A stretch of DNA of 64,000 bases, from assembly GCF_003434055.1 (NCBI RefSeq), contig NZ_QVEX01000001.1, positions 358,791 through 422,790 of the forward strand. The letters are read 5' to 3'. The stretch's first letter is position 1. Each line of letters begins with the position of its first letter. The position numbers and the translations under genes are program-made. Source of the DNA: Enterocloster aldenensis (GTDB taxonomy: Bacteria; Bacillota; Clostridia; Lachnospirales; Lachnospiraceae). The notes beneath the pieces are model-generated. The model was not told the DNA's origin. It saw only the letters and a list, made by a program, of their open reading frames with translations, and made no database searches. This document shows positions 44,179 to 53,860 of this stretch, in pieces.

Positions 44179-45723
44179 TTATTTACCTTTCGCATTGACA
44201 TATTTCAGAATCATCCTGCCGGCCAGGTTCCTGCAATAGCCAAATTCCTCTGTTTTATAAAAAAGGGCTGTGTTCAATGACACCGATACAGTCCCCGCCA
44301 CCATGAAATACACGCACAGCCTGCCATAAGGGGAGACAGGTATCACCATATGGCAAAGGAACCTGCTGATCAGCAGTCCTGCCAGGGCAGCCGCAGATGT
44401 TTTCATCAGAAGCCGTTGATAATAGGTCCGGTCCAAATGCAGGAATTCCCGGTAAAGCAGCCTGGTTTTTAATATAATCTGGATGATTAAGGTACACGTG
44501 GTTCCAAGCATGATCCCAAGTATCCCCCACTTAAGTCCCAGCCCAATGGAGACAACCAGGTTTATGCTGCTGCCCAGAATCGATATGTTCTTATCCTTGG
44601 CAAACAATCCCGATACCATCATCATCCGCCACAGTGGTTCTCTGACCACAAAATAAAAGAAGTTCACAACAAAGGAGAGCTTAAGGATATCGTCCATGAG
44701 ATACTCCCGGCCAAACAGGATTTCTACAAAGGGGTCCGACATGCACAGGATACAGGCGGAACAGAATGACGTTACCAGGTAAAGGACAAATGTCATCCTG
44801 CAGAGCACCTGATGGCACCGCTCCCTGCTTTCCGATACAGCCAGGTTTCCTATGCTTCCTGCCGCTGCATCGGGAATCAGGAGCAATATCCTGCGTACAT
44901 TTGAAATAATCAGCGAATAATTGGAATACAGGCCAACCTGCAAGGTCCCCACCAGGACAGATATCAGTATGTTATCCGTGGAATTGGTGATTTTCCCGGA
45001 CAAGGTACCAATAAAAAGGTGTTTCATATTGGCAAATATCCGGTTCCGTTCTTCCGTGGGAAGCCTGTCCTTTTTTTTCAAAAAGGGATACTGCCTGTCC
45101 GCAATATGGGCAACCGCCGCATTATTGGCCAGGGTGACGCCTACGTCTGACAGCAGGTATGCAATAAAATTGTGGGTCAGCATCAAAACCGCCAGATTCG
45201 AAGCCACTGTAATGACCCGGAACAAGGTATTGGCAGCTGAAATCAGATACATTTTCTGATCCGCATCCAGCAGGGTGCGTTTATAGGAAAAAAAATAAGA
45301 GCTGACTGTCTTAAGCAAAAATATCACATACACCAACCTGAGATATCCAATGTCAAACTCCGCGTCCTTAATCAGGCATGATACAAAGGGCAAGAAACAT
45401 AACCCGGCCCCCAGGATGAATCCGGCTATGAGCCGGTACGCACTTTTATAAAACCACATCAGCTGGGTCAGCTTCTGTTCATCCTGTTCAGACAAGGGTT
45501 TATAGAGATTATACGTTATGGCAGAACCTACCCCCAGCTCCGCAAGGGATAAGACAGAAATCACTTCTGTAAACAGACCATTCAGGCTGACCGCTGAAAG
45601 TCCCAGGATTCGGACCAGGGCAGTTCTGGTAACTATGCTCAAAAGGACGGTCAGGATTACATTTACCTCGCCGTAAACTATGTTACGGATACTTTTTTCT
45701 GTTCTCATATGGACACCGGACAT
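44179..45723 (-). CDS. Wzx-type polysaccharide flippase (MATE/MOP superfamily)
   Basis: A 514-aa membrane protein with about fourteen hydrophobic helices. The MOP-type start (RNIVYGEVNVILTVLLSIVTRTALVRILG) and later SIGNLAVSE and GLGLKWGILGIMLGTT elements suit a repeat-unit flippase. Would move undecaprenyl-linked units to the outside. First of two flippase genes (second at 61069-62262). AGGA four bases before ATG. Confidence 0.88.
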   Translation of the reverse strand: MSGVHMRTEKSIRNIVYGEVNVILTVLLSIVTRTALVRILGLSAVSLNGLFTEVISVLSLAELGVGSAITYNLYKPLSEQDEQKLTQLMWFYKSAYRLIAGFILGAGLCFLPFVSCLIKDAEFDIGYLRLVYVIFLLKTVSSYFFSYKRTLLDADQKMYLISAANTLFRVITVASNLAVLMLTHNFIAYLLSDVGVTLANNAAVAHIADRQYPFLKKKDRLPTEERNRIFANMKHLFIGTLSGKITNSTDNILISVLVGTLQVGLYSNYSLIISNVRRILLLIPDAAAGSIGNLAVSESRERCHQVLCRMTFVLYLVTSFCSACILCMSDPFVEILFGREYLMDDILKLSFVVNFFYFVVREPLWRMMMVSGLFAKDKNISILGSSINLVVSIGLGLKWGILGIMLGTTCTLIIQIILKTRLLYREFLHLDRTYYQRLLMKTSAAALAGLLISRFLCHMVIPVSPYGRLCVYFMVAGTVSVSLNTALFYKTEEFGYCRNLAGRMILKYVNAKGK

Positions 45724-45729
45724 ACATTC

Positions 45730-46869
45730 CTATTTTAATTTTTTCCTGCTTTGTTTTTTTTCCGCCGCCTGTTCATAGACACGCAGATGCTCAGCCGCAG
45801 CATAATCCCAGCTGTACTTCTCCCTTATAAATGCAATCTGCCCTTCCCGGTCATGAAGGCGTCCGTCTTCGCCCAGTATCCGTTCAAGGCATGACTGCAG
45901 CATGGCAATATTCCCTTTTGGGAAGCTCGCGGCGTATCCCCCTGAAACATCAACGTTTTCCTCAATGTCACTGACCAGGCATCGGACGCCGCAGCTCATG
46001 GCCTCCAGAAGGCTGATGGACATGCCCTCGATGTCGCTGGGCAGCACGTACACGCAGCAATTAGACATCAGCTCCTCCAGCACCCGCCCCTGGACAAAGT
46101 CGGTAAACAGGATTCTCGGGTCATCCTCAGCCATACCGCGTATCTGCTCTACATATTCATTGTTCCTGGTCAGCCCGCCTGCGATTACCAGCCGCTTATC
46201 CGTGTCCATTTTCTTATATGCGCCAATCAGATAATGGAGGCCTTTTTCCGGCACCAGCCTGGACAGGAAAAGGATATAGCTGTTCTTTGACAGGTTCCAT
46301 CTGCGGCCGATTTCCTCCGGCTCCCGGCAGGGTATCAGGCTCACGCCGTTGGGGATATAGATGGTCTCCCGGCCATATGTCTGTGTGAAATACTGTTGGT
46401 TCCCATTTGACAATACAATCAGGGCATCGGAATAGCGCGCCGCGTTCCGCTCTCCCCACAGGAGGTAGCGGGATGCAAACCGCCCCCATTTGGCCCGCTG
46501 CCAATCCAGTCCATGTATGGTTGATACCACCGGGATTCCAAACAGCCTGGGCAGGAATGTCATGGCGCAGGGTCCCTCTGCATGGAAGTGCATCACATCA
46601 TACCCGCCCGCTAAGGCCCGCAGCACGGCAAGTACGGAATAGATGAATGCATTCAGGGAGGGGGTTGCCAAAGTCGGTATCCTTATGAGCCGTATTCCTT
46701 TATATTCCCGCGGCAGGCGGACCGCCCCGGCGCCAAAATCCTGCCACCGGTTATAGCAGTCAACCTGATGTCCCATGGCTGTCAGGCGGATTGCCAGCTC
46801 CTCCACGGCAATCTCAATCCCGCCTTCCCTGGATGGTACCCGTTTGTGCCCAATCATTGCAATCTTCAT
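45730..46869 (-). CDS. Family 4 glycosyltransferase with DUF1972-type N-domain
   Basis: A 379-aa GT-B enzyme. The N-terminus MKIAMIGHKRVPSREGGIEI with VEELAIRLTAMGH is the DUF1972 type found in rhamnosyltransferase-like enzymes of streptococcal capsule loci; the C-domain has ILFLSRLVPEKGLHYLIGAY and the DIEGMSISLLEAMSCG donor-site motif. Rhamnose specificity is a family hint only; no dTDP-rhamnose genes are in the window. Confidence 0.92.
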   Translation of the reverse strand: MKIAMIGHKRVPSREGGIEIAVEELAIRLTAMGHQVDCYNRWQDFGAGAVRLPREYKGIRLIRIPTLATPSLNAFIYSVLAVLRALAGGYDVMHFHAEGPCAMTFLPRLFGIPVVSTIHGLDWQRAKWGRFASRYLLWGERNAARYSDALIVLSNGNQQYFTQTYGRETIYIPNGVSLIPCREPEEIGRRWNLSKNSYILFLSRLVPEKGLHYLIGAYKKMDTDKRLVIAGGLTRNNEYVEQIRGMAEDDPRILFTDFVQGRVLEELMSNCCVYVLPSDIEGMSISLLEAMSCGVRCLVSDIEENVDVSGGYAASFPKGNIAMLQSCLERILGEDGRLHDREGQIAFIREKYSWDYAAAEHLRVYEQAAEKKQSRKKLK

Positions 46870-46932
46870 GCTGTCCCCGCTCCCCTTTATCTTGTGCAGT
46901 ATCCCACGCCTTACCTTATGCTGCCGGGATAC

Positions 46933-48129
46933 TTAGTCACATTGGAATAAATCTCTTGTATATATCTTGTCCTTTACATCCTCCAGCTGCCGGTCATACC
47001 GGTTGGCCACTATCACATCCGATATCTGTTTGAATTCCTCCAGGTCACGGACAATCCTGATTCCTAAAAATGAATCGGCTTTTACTGCCGGTTCATAGAT
47101 GACCATCTTAACGCCTCTCTTTTCCAGCCTTCTCATGATTCCAAGAATGGAGGAATGCCGGAAGTTATCTGAATCCGCTTTCATGGTCAGGCGGTAAATC
47201 CCCGCCACCTCAGGGGATTTTTTCATTATCTGCCCTGCAATGAAATCCTTCCTGGTCTGATTGGCCCGGACAATGGCGGTCATGATGCTGTTCGGTACAT
47301 CACCGTAATTGGCCAGCAGCTGCTGTGTGTCTTTTGGCAGGCAGTATCCGCCGTATCCAAAGGAAGGGTTATTGTAGTGGTTACCGATTCTCGGATCCAG
47401 ACATACCCCGTTTATGATGCTTTCCGTATTTAATCCGTACGCCTCCGCATAGGTATCCAGCTCATTAAAAAAGGCCACCCTCATGGCCAGGTATGTATTA
47501 GAGAACAGTTTAACGGCCTCGGCCTCGGTTGAATCCATGTAGAGGACCGGCGTCTCGGCCTTTAAGGAAGCGTCTTTTAACAGGCCTGCAAATGCGCGGG
47601 CCTTCTCCATCTGGGCAGGGTCCCCCATATCCAGCCCCAGGATGATCCTTGAGGGATACAGGTTATCATAAAGCGCCCGGCCCTCCCTCAGGAACTCCGG
47701 GGAAAACAAAATAAATCCGTTCCGGTGCAGGGACCGTATTTTCTTTGTAAACCCCAAAGGGAGGGTGGATTTTATAACAATACAGGCATCGGGCTGAATC
47801 CGCAGGGCCGCTTCAATGGTATCCAGCACAGATGACGTATCAAAATAATCCTTCTCCCTATCATAATCAGTGGGGGTTGCGATAATGACAAAATCCGCAT
47901 CCTGATATGCCGTCCTGGCGTCTGTGGTGGCAGACAGCATCAGATTTTCCCCACTCAGACAGGATTCCAGTTCCTGGTCTGCAACCGGGGATTGTCCGCT
48001 GTTTATCAGCTTCACCTTTTCGGGCAGTACATCCAGCATACATACCGTATTTTTCCGTGCAAGCAGTACTGCGTTGGACAGTCCAACATATCCCATGCCA
48101 GCCACTGCTATCTTTATCTGTTTTTCCAT
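46933..48129 (-). CDS. ugd: UDP-glucose 6-dehydrogenase (HasB-like)
   Basis: Cytosolic NAD-dependent enzyme, 398 aa, oxidising UDP-glucose to UDP-glucuronate. Rossmann start [19 protein letters not shown]; catalytic Cys in [16 protein letters not shown] as in streptococcal HasB; VIYEPA and the C-terminal [10 protein letters not shown] are also as in that family. ATG at 48129 has AGGTGG four bases upstream. Would supply glucuronate for the polymer. Followed upstream in the operon by a second, more distant dehydrogenase. Confidence 0.92.
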   Translation of the reverse strand: MEKQIKIAVAGMGYVGLSNAVLLARKNTVCMLDVLPEKVKLINSGQSPVADQELESCLSGENLMLSATTDARTAYQDADFVIIATPTDYDREKDYFDTSSVLDTIEAALRIQPDACIVIKSTLPLGFTKKIRSLHRNGFILFSPEFLREGRALYDNLYPSRIILGLDMGDPAQMEKARAFAGLLKDASLKAETPVLYMDSTEAEAVKLFSNTYLAMRVAFFNELDTYAEAYGLNTESIINGVCLDPRIGNHYNNPSFGYGGYCLPKDTQQLLANYGDVPNSIMTAIVRANQTRKDFIAGQIMKKSPEVAGIYRLTMKADSDNFRHSSILGIMRRLEKRGVKMVIYEPAVKADSFLGIRIVRDLEEFKQISDVIVANRYDRQLEDVKDKIYTRDLFQCD

Positions 48130-48174
48130 CATTCCACCTCTTTTACAACATTTACATGGAACCATGATGTATCG

Positions 48175-49503
48175 TTACAATCTCCAGTACCGGAAACCGG
48201 TCTTTTCAGCCTCTGCCTTGTCTAAGATGCTTTTTACATCAATAAGGACCTTTTCCTTTTGCCCTGCGGGCTTGAACATGCGGTCAAAATCCTGCAGTGT
48301 AAGCCTCCTGAAATCCTCATGGGCCACGGCAAGGATTACACAGTCCGCGTCATAGGTTGAAGCATACGGAAGCATGGATATCCCATATTCATTCATTACC
48401 TCCTGCGGATTGGCCAGCGGATCTGCCACCAGGGAATCAATTCCATATTCTTTCAGTCTCTTGATAATGTCATTTACCTTACTGTTCCTGATGTCCGGAC
48501 AATTTTCCTTAAATGTCATTCCTAGAATCACAACACGGGCTTCCTTCACTGTTTTGCCTGCAAGTATCATCTGTTTGATGGCTGCATCCGCCACAAAGGA
48601 GCCCATGGCGTCATTGACCTTTCTTCCCGAAAGTATAATCTGACTATGATATCCCAGCTTTTCTGCCTGATAGGTAAAATAATAGGGGTCGACACCAATA
48701 CAGTGTCCCCCCACCAGCCCCGGACGGAATTTCAGGGCATTCCACTTCGTATCCATACCTTCTGCCACTTCCACGGTATCGATTCCCATTTTATCAAATA
48801 CCATTGCCAGCTCATTCATAAATGCAATGTTGATGTCCCTCTGGCTGTTTTCAGCCACCTTAATCGCTTCAGCCGCCTTGATGGATGATACCCTGTGCGT
48901 CCCTGCGCGGATTACAATATCGTATACCCTGGCAATCAGGTCCAGGGCATCATCATCCATTCCCGAAACAATTTTTGTTATATTTTCCAGACGGTGAAAG
49001 CGGTCCCCAGGATTGATACGTTCCGGTGAATATCCCACTTTAAAACCGCTGCCCGCTGTGAGGCCGGATTCCCGCTCCAGGATGGGGATGCAGACATCCT
49101 CAGTCACGCCCGGATACACCGTGGATTCAAATACAACAATGGAACCCTCTTTCAAATTACGCCCCACAACCATGCTGGCATTGATAACAGGGGACAGATC
49201 CGGCGTATGGTCCTGATTGACCGGGGTCGGGACAGCAATAATATGAAAGCAGGCATCCTTAAGCCTGCCCTCGTCATATGTAAAATCAATGCCTGCATGG
49301 CTTATGACAGCATCCCCAACTTCCCGGGTCGGGTCCGCTCCGGCCCGATATAAGCCGATTTTTTCCCGGTTCACATCAAAGCCGATTACTTTCACACCCT
49401 TTTCAGCAAACGCCGCCGCAATCGGCAGTCCCACGTATCCCAGTCCAACAATGGAAATTGCCTCGGCGCCCTGTTGGATTTTATGGTATAATGTTCCCTC
49501 CAT
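48175..49503 (-). CDS. UDP-N-acetylhexosamine 6-dehydrogenase (WbpO/TviB-like)
   Basis: Nucleotide-sugar dehydrogenase of 442 aa, longer than the neighbouring UDP-glucose enzyme. ISIVGLGYVGLPIAAAFAEKG begins the NAD fold; the catalytic Cys is in GLVGGHCIGVDPYYFTYQAEK and GYHSQIILSGRKVND, patterns typical of UDP-GalNAc/GlcNAc dehydrogenases (WbpO, TviB, WbpA). Product would be a UDP-N-acetylhexosaminuronic acid. Exact epimer cannot be told. GAGGAGG four bases before ATG. Confidence 0.9.
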   Translation of the reverse strand: MEGTLYHKIQQGAEAISIVGLGYVGLPIAAAFAEKGVKVIGFDVNREKIGLYRAGADPTREVGDAVISHAGIDFTYDEGRLKDACFHIIAVPTPVNQDHTPDLSPVINASMVVGRNLKEGSIVVFESTVYPGVTEDVCIPILERESGLTAGSGFKVGYSPERINPGDRFHRLENITKIVSGMDDDALDLIARVYDIVIRAGTHRVSSIKAAEAIKVAENSQRDINIAFMNELAMVFDKMGIDTVEVAEGMDTKWNALKFRPGLVGGHCIGVDPYYFTYQAEKLGYHSQIILSGRKVNDAMGSFVADAAIKQMILAGKTVKEARVVILGMTFKENCPDIRNSKVNDIIKRLKEYGIDSLVADPLANPQEVMNEYGISMLPYASTYDADCVILAVAHEDFRRLTLQDFDRMFKPAGQKEKVLIDVKSILDKAEAEKTGFRYWRL

Positions 49504-49601
49504 ACATCCTCCTCTTCTTGTTGCTTCCTATCTGGCACACATGTTTTCCGCTTATTCAACAAGTGATAAAAATTCTTCCATCTGTGCGTTTTCCGGCCAT
49601 A

Positions 49602-51860
49602 TCAATAGGAGACCGTTGCCTCGGGCGCCAGTATCTCAGCCACTTCATCGGAACCATAGGTGAGGATCTTCCCGCCTGAGCCAAGAACCCATTTCTGGTC
49701 ATTCCCGTCTGTTACCTTGGTGTTCTTCATGATTTTCCCGCTGGAATTAACCAGCCGTTTTCCTTCTCCCGGTATGTCAAATACCTCATATCTGGCTGAT
49801 GGATCCGCTTTCTGGAGCCTTCCCTTATAGTAAAACGCCCCATCCTTGATGCCGGTAATCCCTTTTCCCTTAAGGTCAAAATAATACTGGGAACGGGTGG
49901 CTCCTATGCCGTCATTCAGCATGGTCTTGCCGGTGATGCATTTCCTGTTCCCGTCCGGGCCTCCGCAATAATAGAAATCCCCGTTCACCTCTATGAGGCC
50001 GTACTGCGAAACCCCATACATGTCAAAAACATAATAGCTGTCGCGGATTTTCTCAACCGCATAGCTGTTTTCATTACCGCATTTCGGTTTTCCTGATTGG
50101 TCGAAATAGTACCATTCCTTTTGCCCGGAACTGTTAAGGTCCGCGGGACCGTCTATTTTCAGCCATGTCCCTTCTGCCCGTTCCCCCTGGATGAATGTCT
50201 TATCCTGTTCGGATTCCGGCTGGTAAAAATAGCGGTAGCCTTTTATCTCTGGCGTTGTTGAGGTGAGTTTTACCCAGCCCTGATGCATGATTCCCTTTTC
50301 ATCAAAGCAGTAGGTTACCCCATCCACCTTAACTTCCTTTTTCCCGCTGGAAGAGCGCTTCTTATTTCCAGAAGATTTACTAAAATAAAAATAAGCGTAC
50401 TGGCCATGGTCCTGTACATAATCCGCCACATCCGAATTATCCATCCAGCCTTCCGGGATTTCCAGCCACTGCCAGCCAGTTACCCTGGCGCCGTCTTCCC
50501 CACAGTAATAATAGGAATACTCGTCATCGTCATCATCCGCGGTCTCTGTGAGCCAGCCTGTCCGCATGACGCCTGAAGTATTAAAACAATAATGCTGTCC
50601 GTCAATTTTAAACCAGCCGTCCATGCGCACATATCCGTCTTTGCCGGCATAGTACCAGTTATTGTAATCTGAATTCCTGGAATCCAGACCGCTGATGACA
50701 AACCATTGATCCTGATATAAATACCCCTCATCCCCAATATAACGTTTCTTGCCGCTTTCCTCGGTCAGCCACCGTTTCCGGTAATTCAGGCCATTGGCGT
50801 CAAAATAATATCGTTTTCCCTCCAACTCCCTAAAACCGCCTTTGAATACGGCGCCGGATTCAGATGCATAATACCAGTTTTCTGTTATGACGCCGGTGCC
50901 GCTGTTGGTGGATTCAAGCTTAAACCAGCCGTCGTCCTGCAGGATTCCGTTTCCATCCAGGTAATACCTGTCCCCATTCCCGTCTTTGTACCAGCGTTTC
51001 CGGTAATTCAGGCCGTTGACGTCAAAATAATACCAGTTCCCATCCATCTCCCTCCATCCGTTGCGCCATAACACCCCATTGGAATCAGCGTGATACCAGT
51101 TGGTATACTCCTGTCCATTGCTGCCAGTGCCTGAAATGGAAAACCAGCCGCTCTGTCTGGCCCCATTCCCATCCACATAATAGCGGTCATCACCCAGATT
51201 GAACCATCTGCTGCGGTAAGATGTGCCATACGTATCAAAATAGCAGGTCATCCCCTCCAGATCATGCCACCCATCCCTTAAGACGGAACCGTCCTCCGTG
51301 ACATAATACCAGTTAGTATAGGGCTGTCCCTTGCTGTTCACATTGTCAATGGAAAACCAGCCAGGCTCCTTCCTGGCGCCTTCCTCATCCACGTAATACC
51401 GCTTATCCTCCAGATTAAAGAACATCTTTCTGGGGGAATTGCCCCACTCATAAAAATAATAATATTTTCCTCCCAGTTCATACCAGCCATTCCTCAGTAT
51501 CTTTCCGTCCGCCCCTGCGTAATACCAGTTGGTTACCGGCTTTGAGGAAGGCAATGCGGGATTGGAGGTGGTGCTGAACCATTGGTTCTCATACCTTGTA
51601 CCATCCTCTTTTAAGCGGTACCGTCCATCGCCTGAATCCACCCAGCTGTTCTTAACAATCTGTCCATTTCCCCCTACATAACGCAGGGTTCCGTCCACCC
51701 ATGGAATCCACTGATTCACCAGTTTCCTGTCATTTTCCTTATAAATCCATTCCTGGGCAGCATCCTGCTGCCACCCGTCCATGGCAAATGCGGATATGGA
51801 TGGGATTGTCATGAATGCGGCAGTGCAGATGATGATAGGCACGATTTTTTTTCTCTTCAT
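49602..51860 (-). CDS. Secreted wall-binding repeat protein without catalytic domain
   Basis: A 752-aa exported protein. Signal peptide 1-26 (cleavage after AFA), then about 24 aromatic/Gly repeats of the choline/cell-wall-binding (PF01473) type, e.g. NWYYAGADGKI, KRYYVDEEGA, NWYYFDVNGL, SQYYFDLKGK, filling nearly the whole chain. No hydrolase, sortase or other enzymatic domain is seen. The repeats should bind the sugar part of wall or surface polymers; a role in holding the polymer, or acting as a spacer, is inferred. It lies between the SARP-like regulator and the dehydrogenases. AAGGAG about nine bases before ATG. Confidence 0.9.
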   Translation of the reverse strand: MKRKKIVPIIICTAAFMTIPSISAFAMDGWQQDAAQEWIYKENDRKLVNQWIPWVDGTLRYVGGNGQIVKNSWVDSGDGRYRLKEDGTRYENQWFSTTSNPALPSSKPVTNWYYAGADGKILRNGWYELGGKYYYFYEWGNSPRKMFFNLEDKRYYVDEEGARKEPGWFSIDNVNSKGQPYTNWYYVTEDGSVLRDGWHDLEGMTCYFDTYGTSYRSRWFNLGDDRYYVDGNGARQSGWFSISGTGSNGQEYTNWYHADSNGVLWRNGWREMDGNWYYFDVNGLNYRKRWYKDGNGDRYYLDGNGILQDDGWFKLESTNSGTGVITENWYYASESGAVFKGGFRELEGKRYYFDANGLNYRKRWLTEESGKKRYIGDEGYLYQDQWFVISGLDSRNSDYNNWYYAGKDGYVRMDGWFKIDGQHYCFNTSGVMRTGWLTETADDDDDEYSYYYCGEDGARVTGWQWLEIPEGWMDNSDVADYVQDHGQYAYFYFSKSSGNKKRSSSGKKEVKVDGVTYCFDEKGIMHQGWVKLTSTTPEIKGYRYFYQPESEQDKTFIQGERAEGTWLKIDGPADLNSSGQKEWYYFDQSGKPKCGNENSYAVEKIRDSYYVFDMYGVSQYGLIEVNGDFYYCGGPDGNRKCITGKTMLNDGIGATRSQYYFDLKGKGITGIKDGAFYYKGRLQKADPSARYEVFDIPGEGKRLVNSSGKIMKNTKVTDGNDQKWVLGSGGKILTYGSDEVAEILAPEATVSY
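50773..50810. repeat. Internal DNA repeat in wall-binding gene (copy 1)
   Basis: A 38-base stretch matching 50995-51032 with two mismatches, encoding the NGLNYRKRW repeat unit of the wall-binding protein. Near-identity at DNA level suggests recent duplication or exchange between repeats. Confidence 0.8.
50995..51032. repeat. Internal DNA repeat in wall-binding gene (copy 2)
   Basis: Second copy of the 38-base unit (see 50773-50810), 222 bases away, in the same frame. Recombination between the two would delete or add 74 codons (about two to three protein repeats) without breaking the frame. Confidence 0.8.
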
Positions 51861-51884
51861 AATGTAATTACTCCTTAATGAAAA

Positions 51885-52403
51885 CTACTCCACGCAGGGC
51901 GGAACTGGATTATCGGATACATCCTGGCATAAATCAGTCTGAGGATTGGTCGGGGGATATTTCTTAATATGTGTATCATAGACCACGTTTAAATACGGGA
52001 TTGCCTCAGATGCCCATGGATATTCCGGCATATATTTTCCCGTATAGGCAGTAATGTACGTCCTGTTTTCTTTCATGAATTCATAGTAATCACAGGTGAA
52101 CAAACCTGTGTTGACCGAGTATACTCCAGGCCTGTGGATCAGCATTCCTTCACATCCATGCTCCCTTAAAATCTGGCGCAGCCTGTACCCAATGACCCTT
52201 ATATTATTTTTTGCCGTTCTTTCCGGCGTATCGCTGTATAAGATATACGCTATCTCAGAAAGCGGTACGCTGCCTCCTCTTTTACTCACCAGGAGGGCCA
52301 ATAGTTCCTTTGACTTTTTGCTGGAAAAATAGACTACCTGATTGTCAACAAACAGGTCAAAACCGCTAAAAGTCTGTATGAAAATACGACTGTCTGCAGA
52401 CAT
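51885..52403 (-). CDS. SARP/OmpR-type DNA-binding protein
   Basis: A 172-aa regulator, mostly a winged-helix domain of the Trans_reg_C/SARP type: FDLFVDNQVVYFSSKKSKELLALLV, GGSVPLSEIAYILYSDTPER and the recognition region NNIRVIGYRLRQILREHG in residues 10-85. No receiver domain and no room for a full BTAD/TPR activator domain, so it is shorter than classical SARPs. Sits between the phosphoglucosamine mutase and the wall-binding gene, both in the same direction, and may control the polysaccharide operon; this is inference. Confidence 0.82.
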   Translation of the reverse strand: MSADSRIFIQTFSGFDLFVDNQVVYFSSKKSKELLALLVSKRGGSVPLSEIAYILYSDTPERTAKNNIRVIGYRLRQILREHGCEGMLIHRPGVYSVNTGLFTCDYYEFMKENRTYITAYTGKYMPEYPWASEAIPYLNVVYDTHIKKYPPTNPQTDLCQDVSDNPVPPCVE

Positions 52404-52446
52404 GATCGTCTTCCCTCCTTTCTTGTATCAAGTCTTCCGTTACCCG

Positions 52447-53838
52447 CTACTCCACGGTTACTGATTTAGCCAGGTTCCTGGGCGTATCCTCGTCCAGTCC
52501 CTTGGATGTAATGACCCCTATAATCCGCTCAACAAATTCCTGGCATATGGCAGTATCCGCTGCCTCCACCATCACCCGTATGACAGGCTCTGTCCCGCTT
52601 TCCCTCACAAGGACGCGGCCATCTTTCCCCAGAGCTGCTTCCACCTGATTAATTACATCCTGTACATCCTTGTCCTCCCTTGCTGCTTTCTTATCCTTTA
52701 CCCGGATGTTTTTGAGGACCTGCGGATAGATATGCACCGGCTCTGCCAGTTTACTGAGAGGCTGCTTTTTCTCCAGAATAACCTCCATCATCTTAATGGC
52801 GGTGAGGATTCCGTCTCCTGTGGTTGCATATTTACGGAAGATGATATGACCGGATTGTTCGCCGCCGATACGGTAGCCGTTAGAAGCCATGTTCTCGTAT
52901 ACGTACTTATCCCCCACTGCTGTTTTCTCATATTCAATTCCGGCCTCGTCCAGGGCTTTGTACAGACCGAAGTTGGACATGATTGTAGTGACAATCTTAT
53001 TGCCCTGGAGCTTTCCCCGTTCCTTCATATAGCGGCCATAAATATAGAGGATAAGGTCCCCGTCTACTAAATTCCCCTTTTCATCCACGCACAGGCAACG
53101 GTCGGCGTCCCCATCAAATGCAAACCCCACATCCAGTTTTTTTTCCTTAACAAACCGTATAAGTCCGTCCATGTGGGTGGAGCCGCAATCTGTATTGATA
53201 TTCAGGCCATCCGGATTATTATTAATTACATAGGTGGTGGCTCCAAGGGCGTCAAATACGCTTTTGGCAATCATCCAGGCGCTTCCATTGGCGCAGTCCA
53301 GGCCTACCCTCATATTTTTATAGGAACGGGTTGCCAGGGAAATAAGGTAGCCCGTATAACGGTTCCTGCCTGCTGCATGGTCCACGGTACACCCAATCTG
53401 TTCCCTGACTGCAAGGGGGATTTCACCTGAGATGCCATCGATGTAGGCTTCTATCTTCAGAATGGTATCCTCGTCCATTTTTTCTCCCTGGGCATTGATT
53501 AGTTTGATGCCATTGTCATAGTAGGGATTATGGCTGGCTGATATCATGACGCCGCAGTCAAAGCCTTCGGTGCGGGCCACATAGGAAACGCTTGGGGTGG
53601 TGGTCACATGGAGAAGATAGGCGTCTGCGCCGGATGCCGTAAGCCCGGCGGCCAGGGAATATTCAAACATGTATGAAGAACGCCGGGTGTCTTTTCCAAT
53701 GACAACCCGGCATTTCCCGTCTTTTTTATTTCTGCTGTAGTACCAGCCTAGGAACCGGCCGATTTTATACGCGTGCTCTACTGTTAGTGTCTTGTTGGCT
53801 TCGCCGCGGAAGCCGTCGGTGCCGAAGTATTTTGACAT
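52447..53838 (-). CDS. glmM: Phosphoglucosamine mutase
   Basis: Cytosolic enzyme of 463 aa that converts glucosamine-6-phosphate to glucosamine-1-phosphate on the way to UDP-GlcNAc. Phospho-serine loop MISASHNPYYDNGIKLI (Ser102), metal loop FDGDADRCLCVDE, sugar loop GGEQSGHII and phosphate loop RESGTEPVIRVMVE are all in order. Located in the polysaccharide locus rather than beside glmS, so it may be a dedicated copy for precursor supply; a related hexomutase (54458-56164) lies upstream. Confidence 0.92.
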   Translation of the reverse strand: MSKYFGTDGFRGEANKTLTVEHAYKIGRFLGWYYSRNKKDGKCRVVIGKDTRRSSYMFEYSLAAGLTASGADAYLLHVTTTPSVSYVARTEGFDCGVMISASHNPYYDNGIKLINAQGEKMDEDTILKIEAYIDGISGEIPLAVREQIGCTVDHAAGRNRYTGYLISLATRSYKNMRVGLDCANGSAWMIAKSVFDALGATTYVINNNPDGLNINTDCGSTHMDGLIRFVKEKKLDVGFAFDGDADRCLCVDEKGNLVDGDLILYIYGRYMKERGKLQGNKIVTTIMSNFGLYKALDEAGIEYEKTAVGDKYVYENMASNGYRIGGEQSGHIIFRKYATTGDGILTAIKMMEVILEKKQPLSKLAEPVHIYPQVLKNIRVKDKKAAREDKDVQDVINQVEAALGKDGRVLVRESGTEPVIRVMVEAADTAICQEFVERIIGVITSKGLDEDTPRNLAKSVTVE

Positions 53839-53860
53839 GTAATTTTCTCCTTTGTTTCAT

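Noticed and set aside
49602..51860. Regular repeats that could suggest a CRISPR array or satellite
   Set aside because: Repeats are in-frame, degenerate and protein-coding (aromatic/Gly wall-binding units), without constant repeat/spacer lengths.
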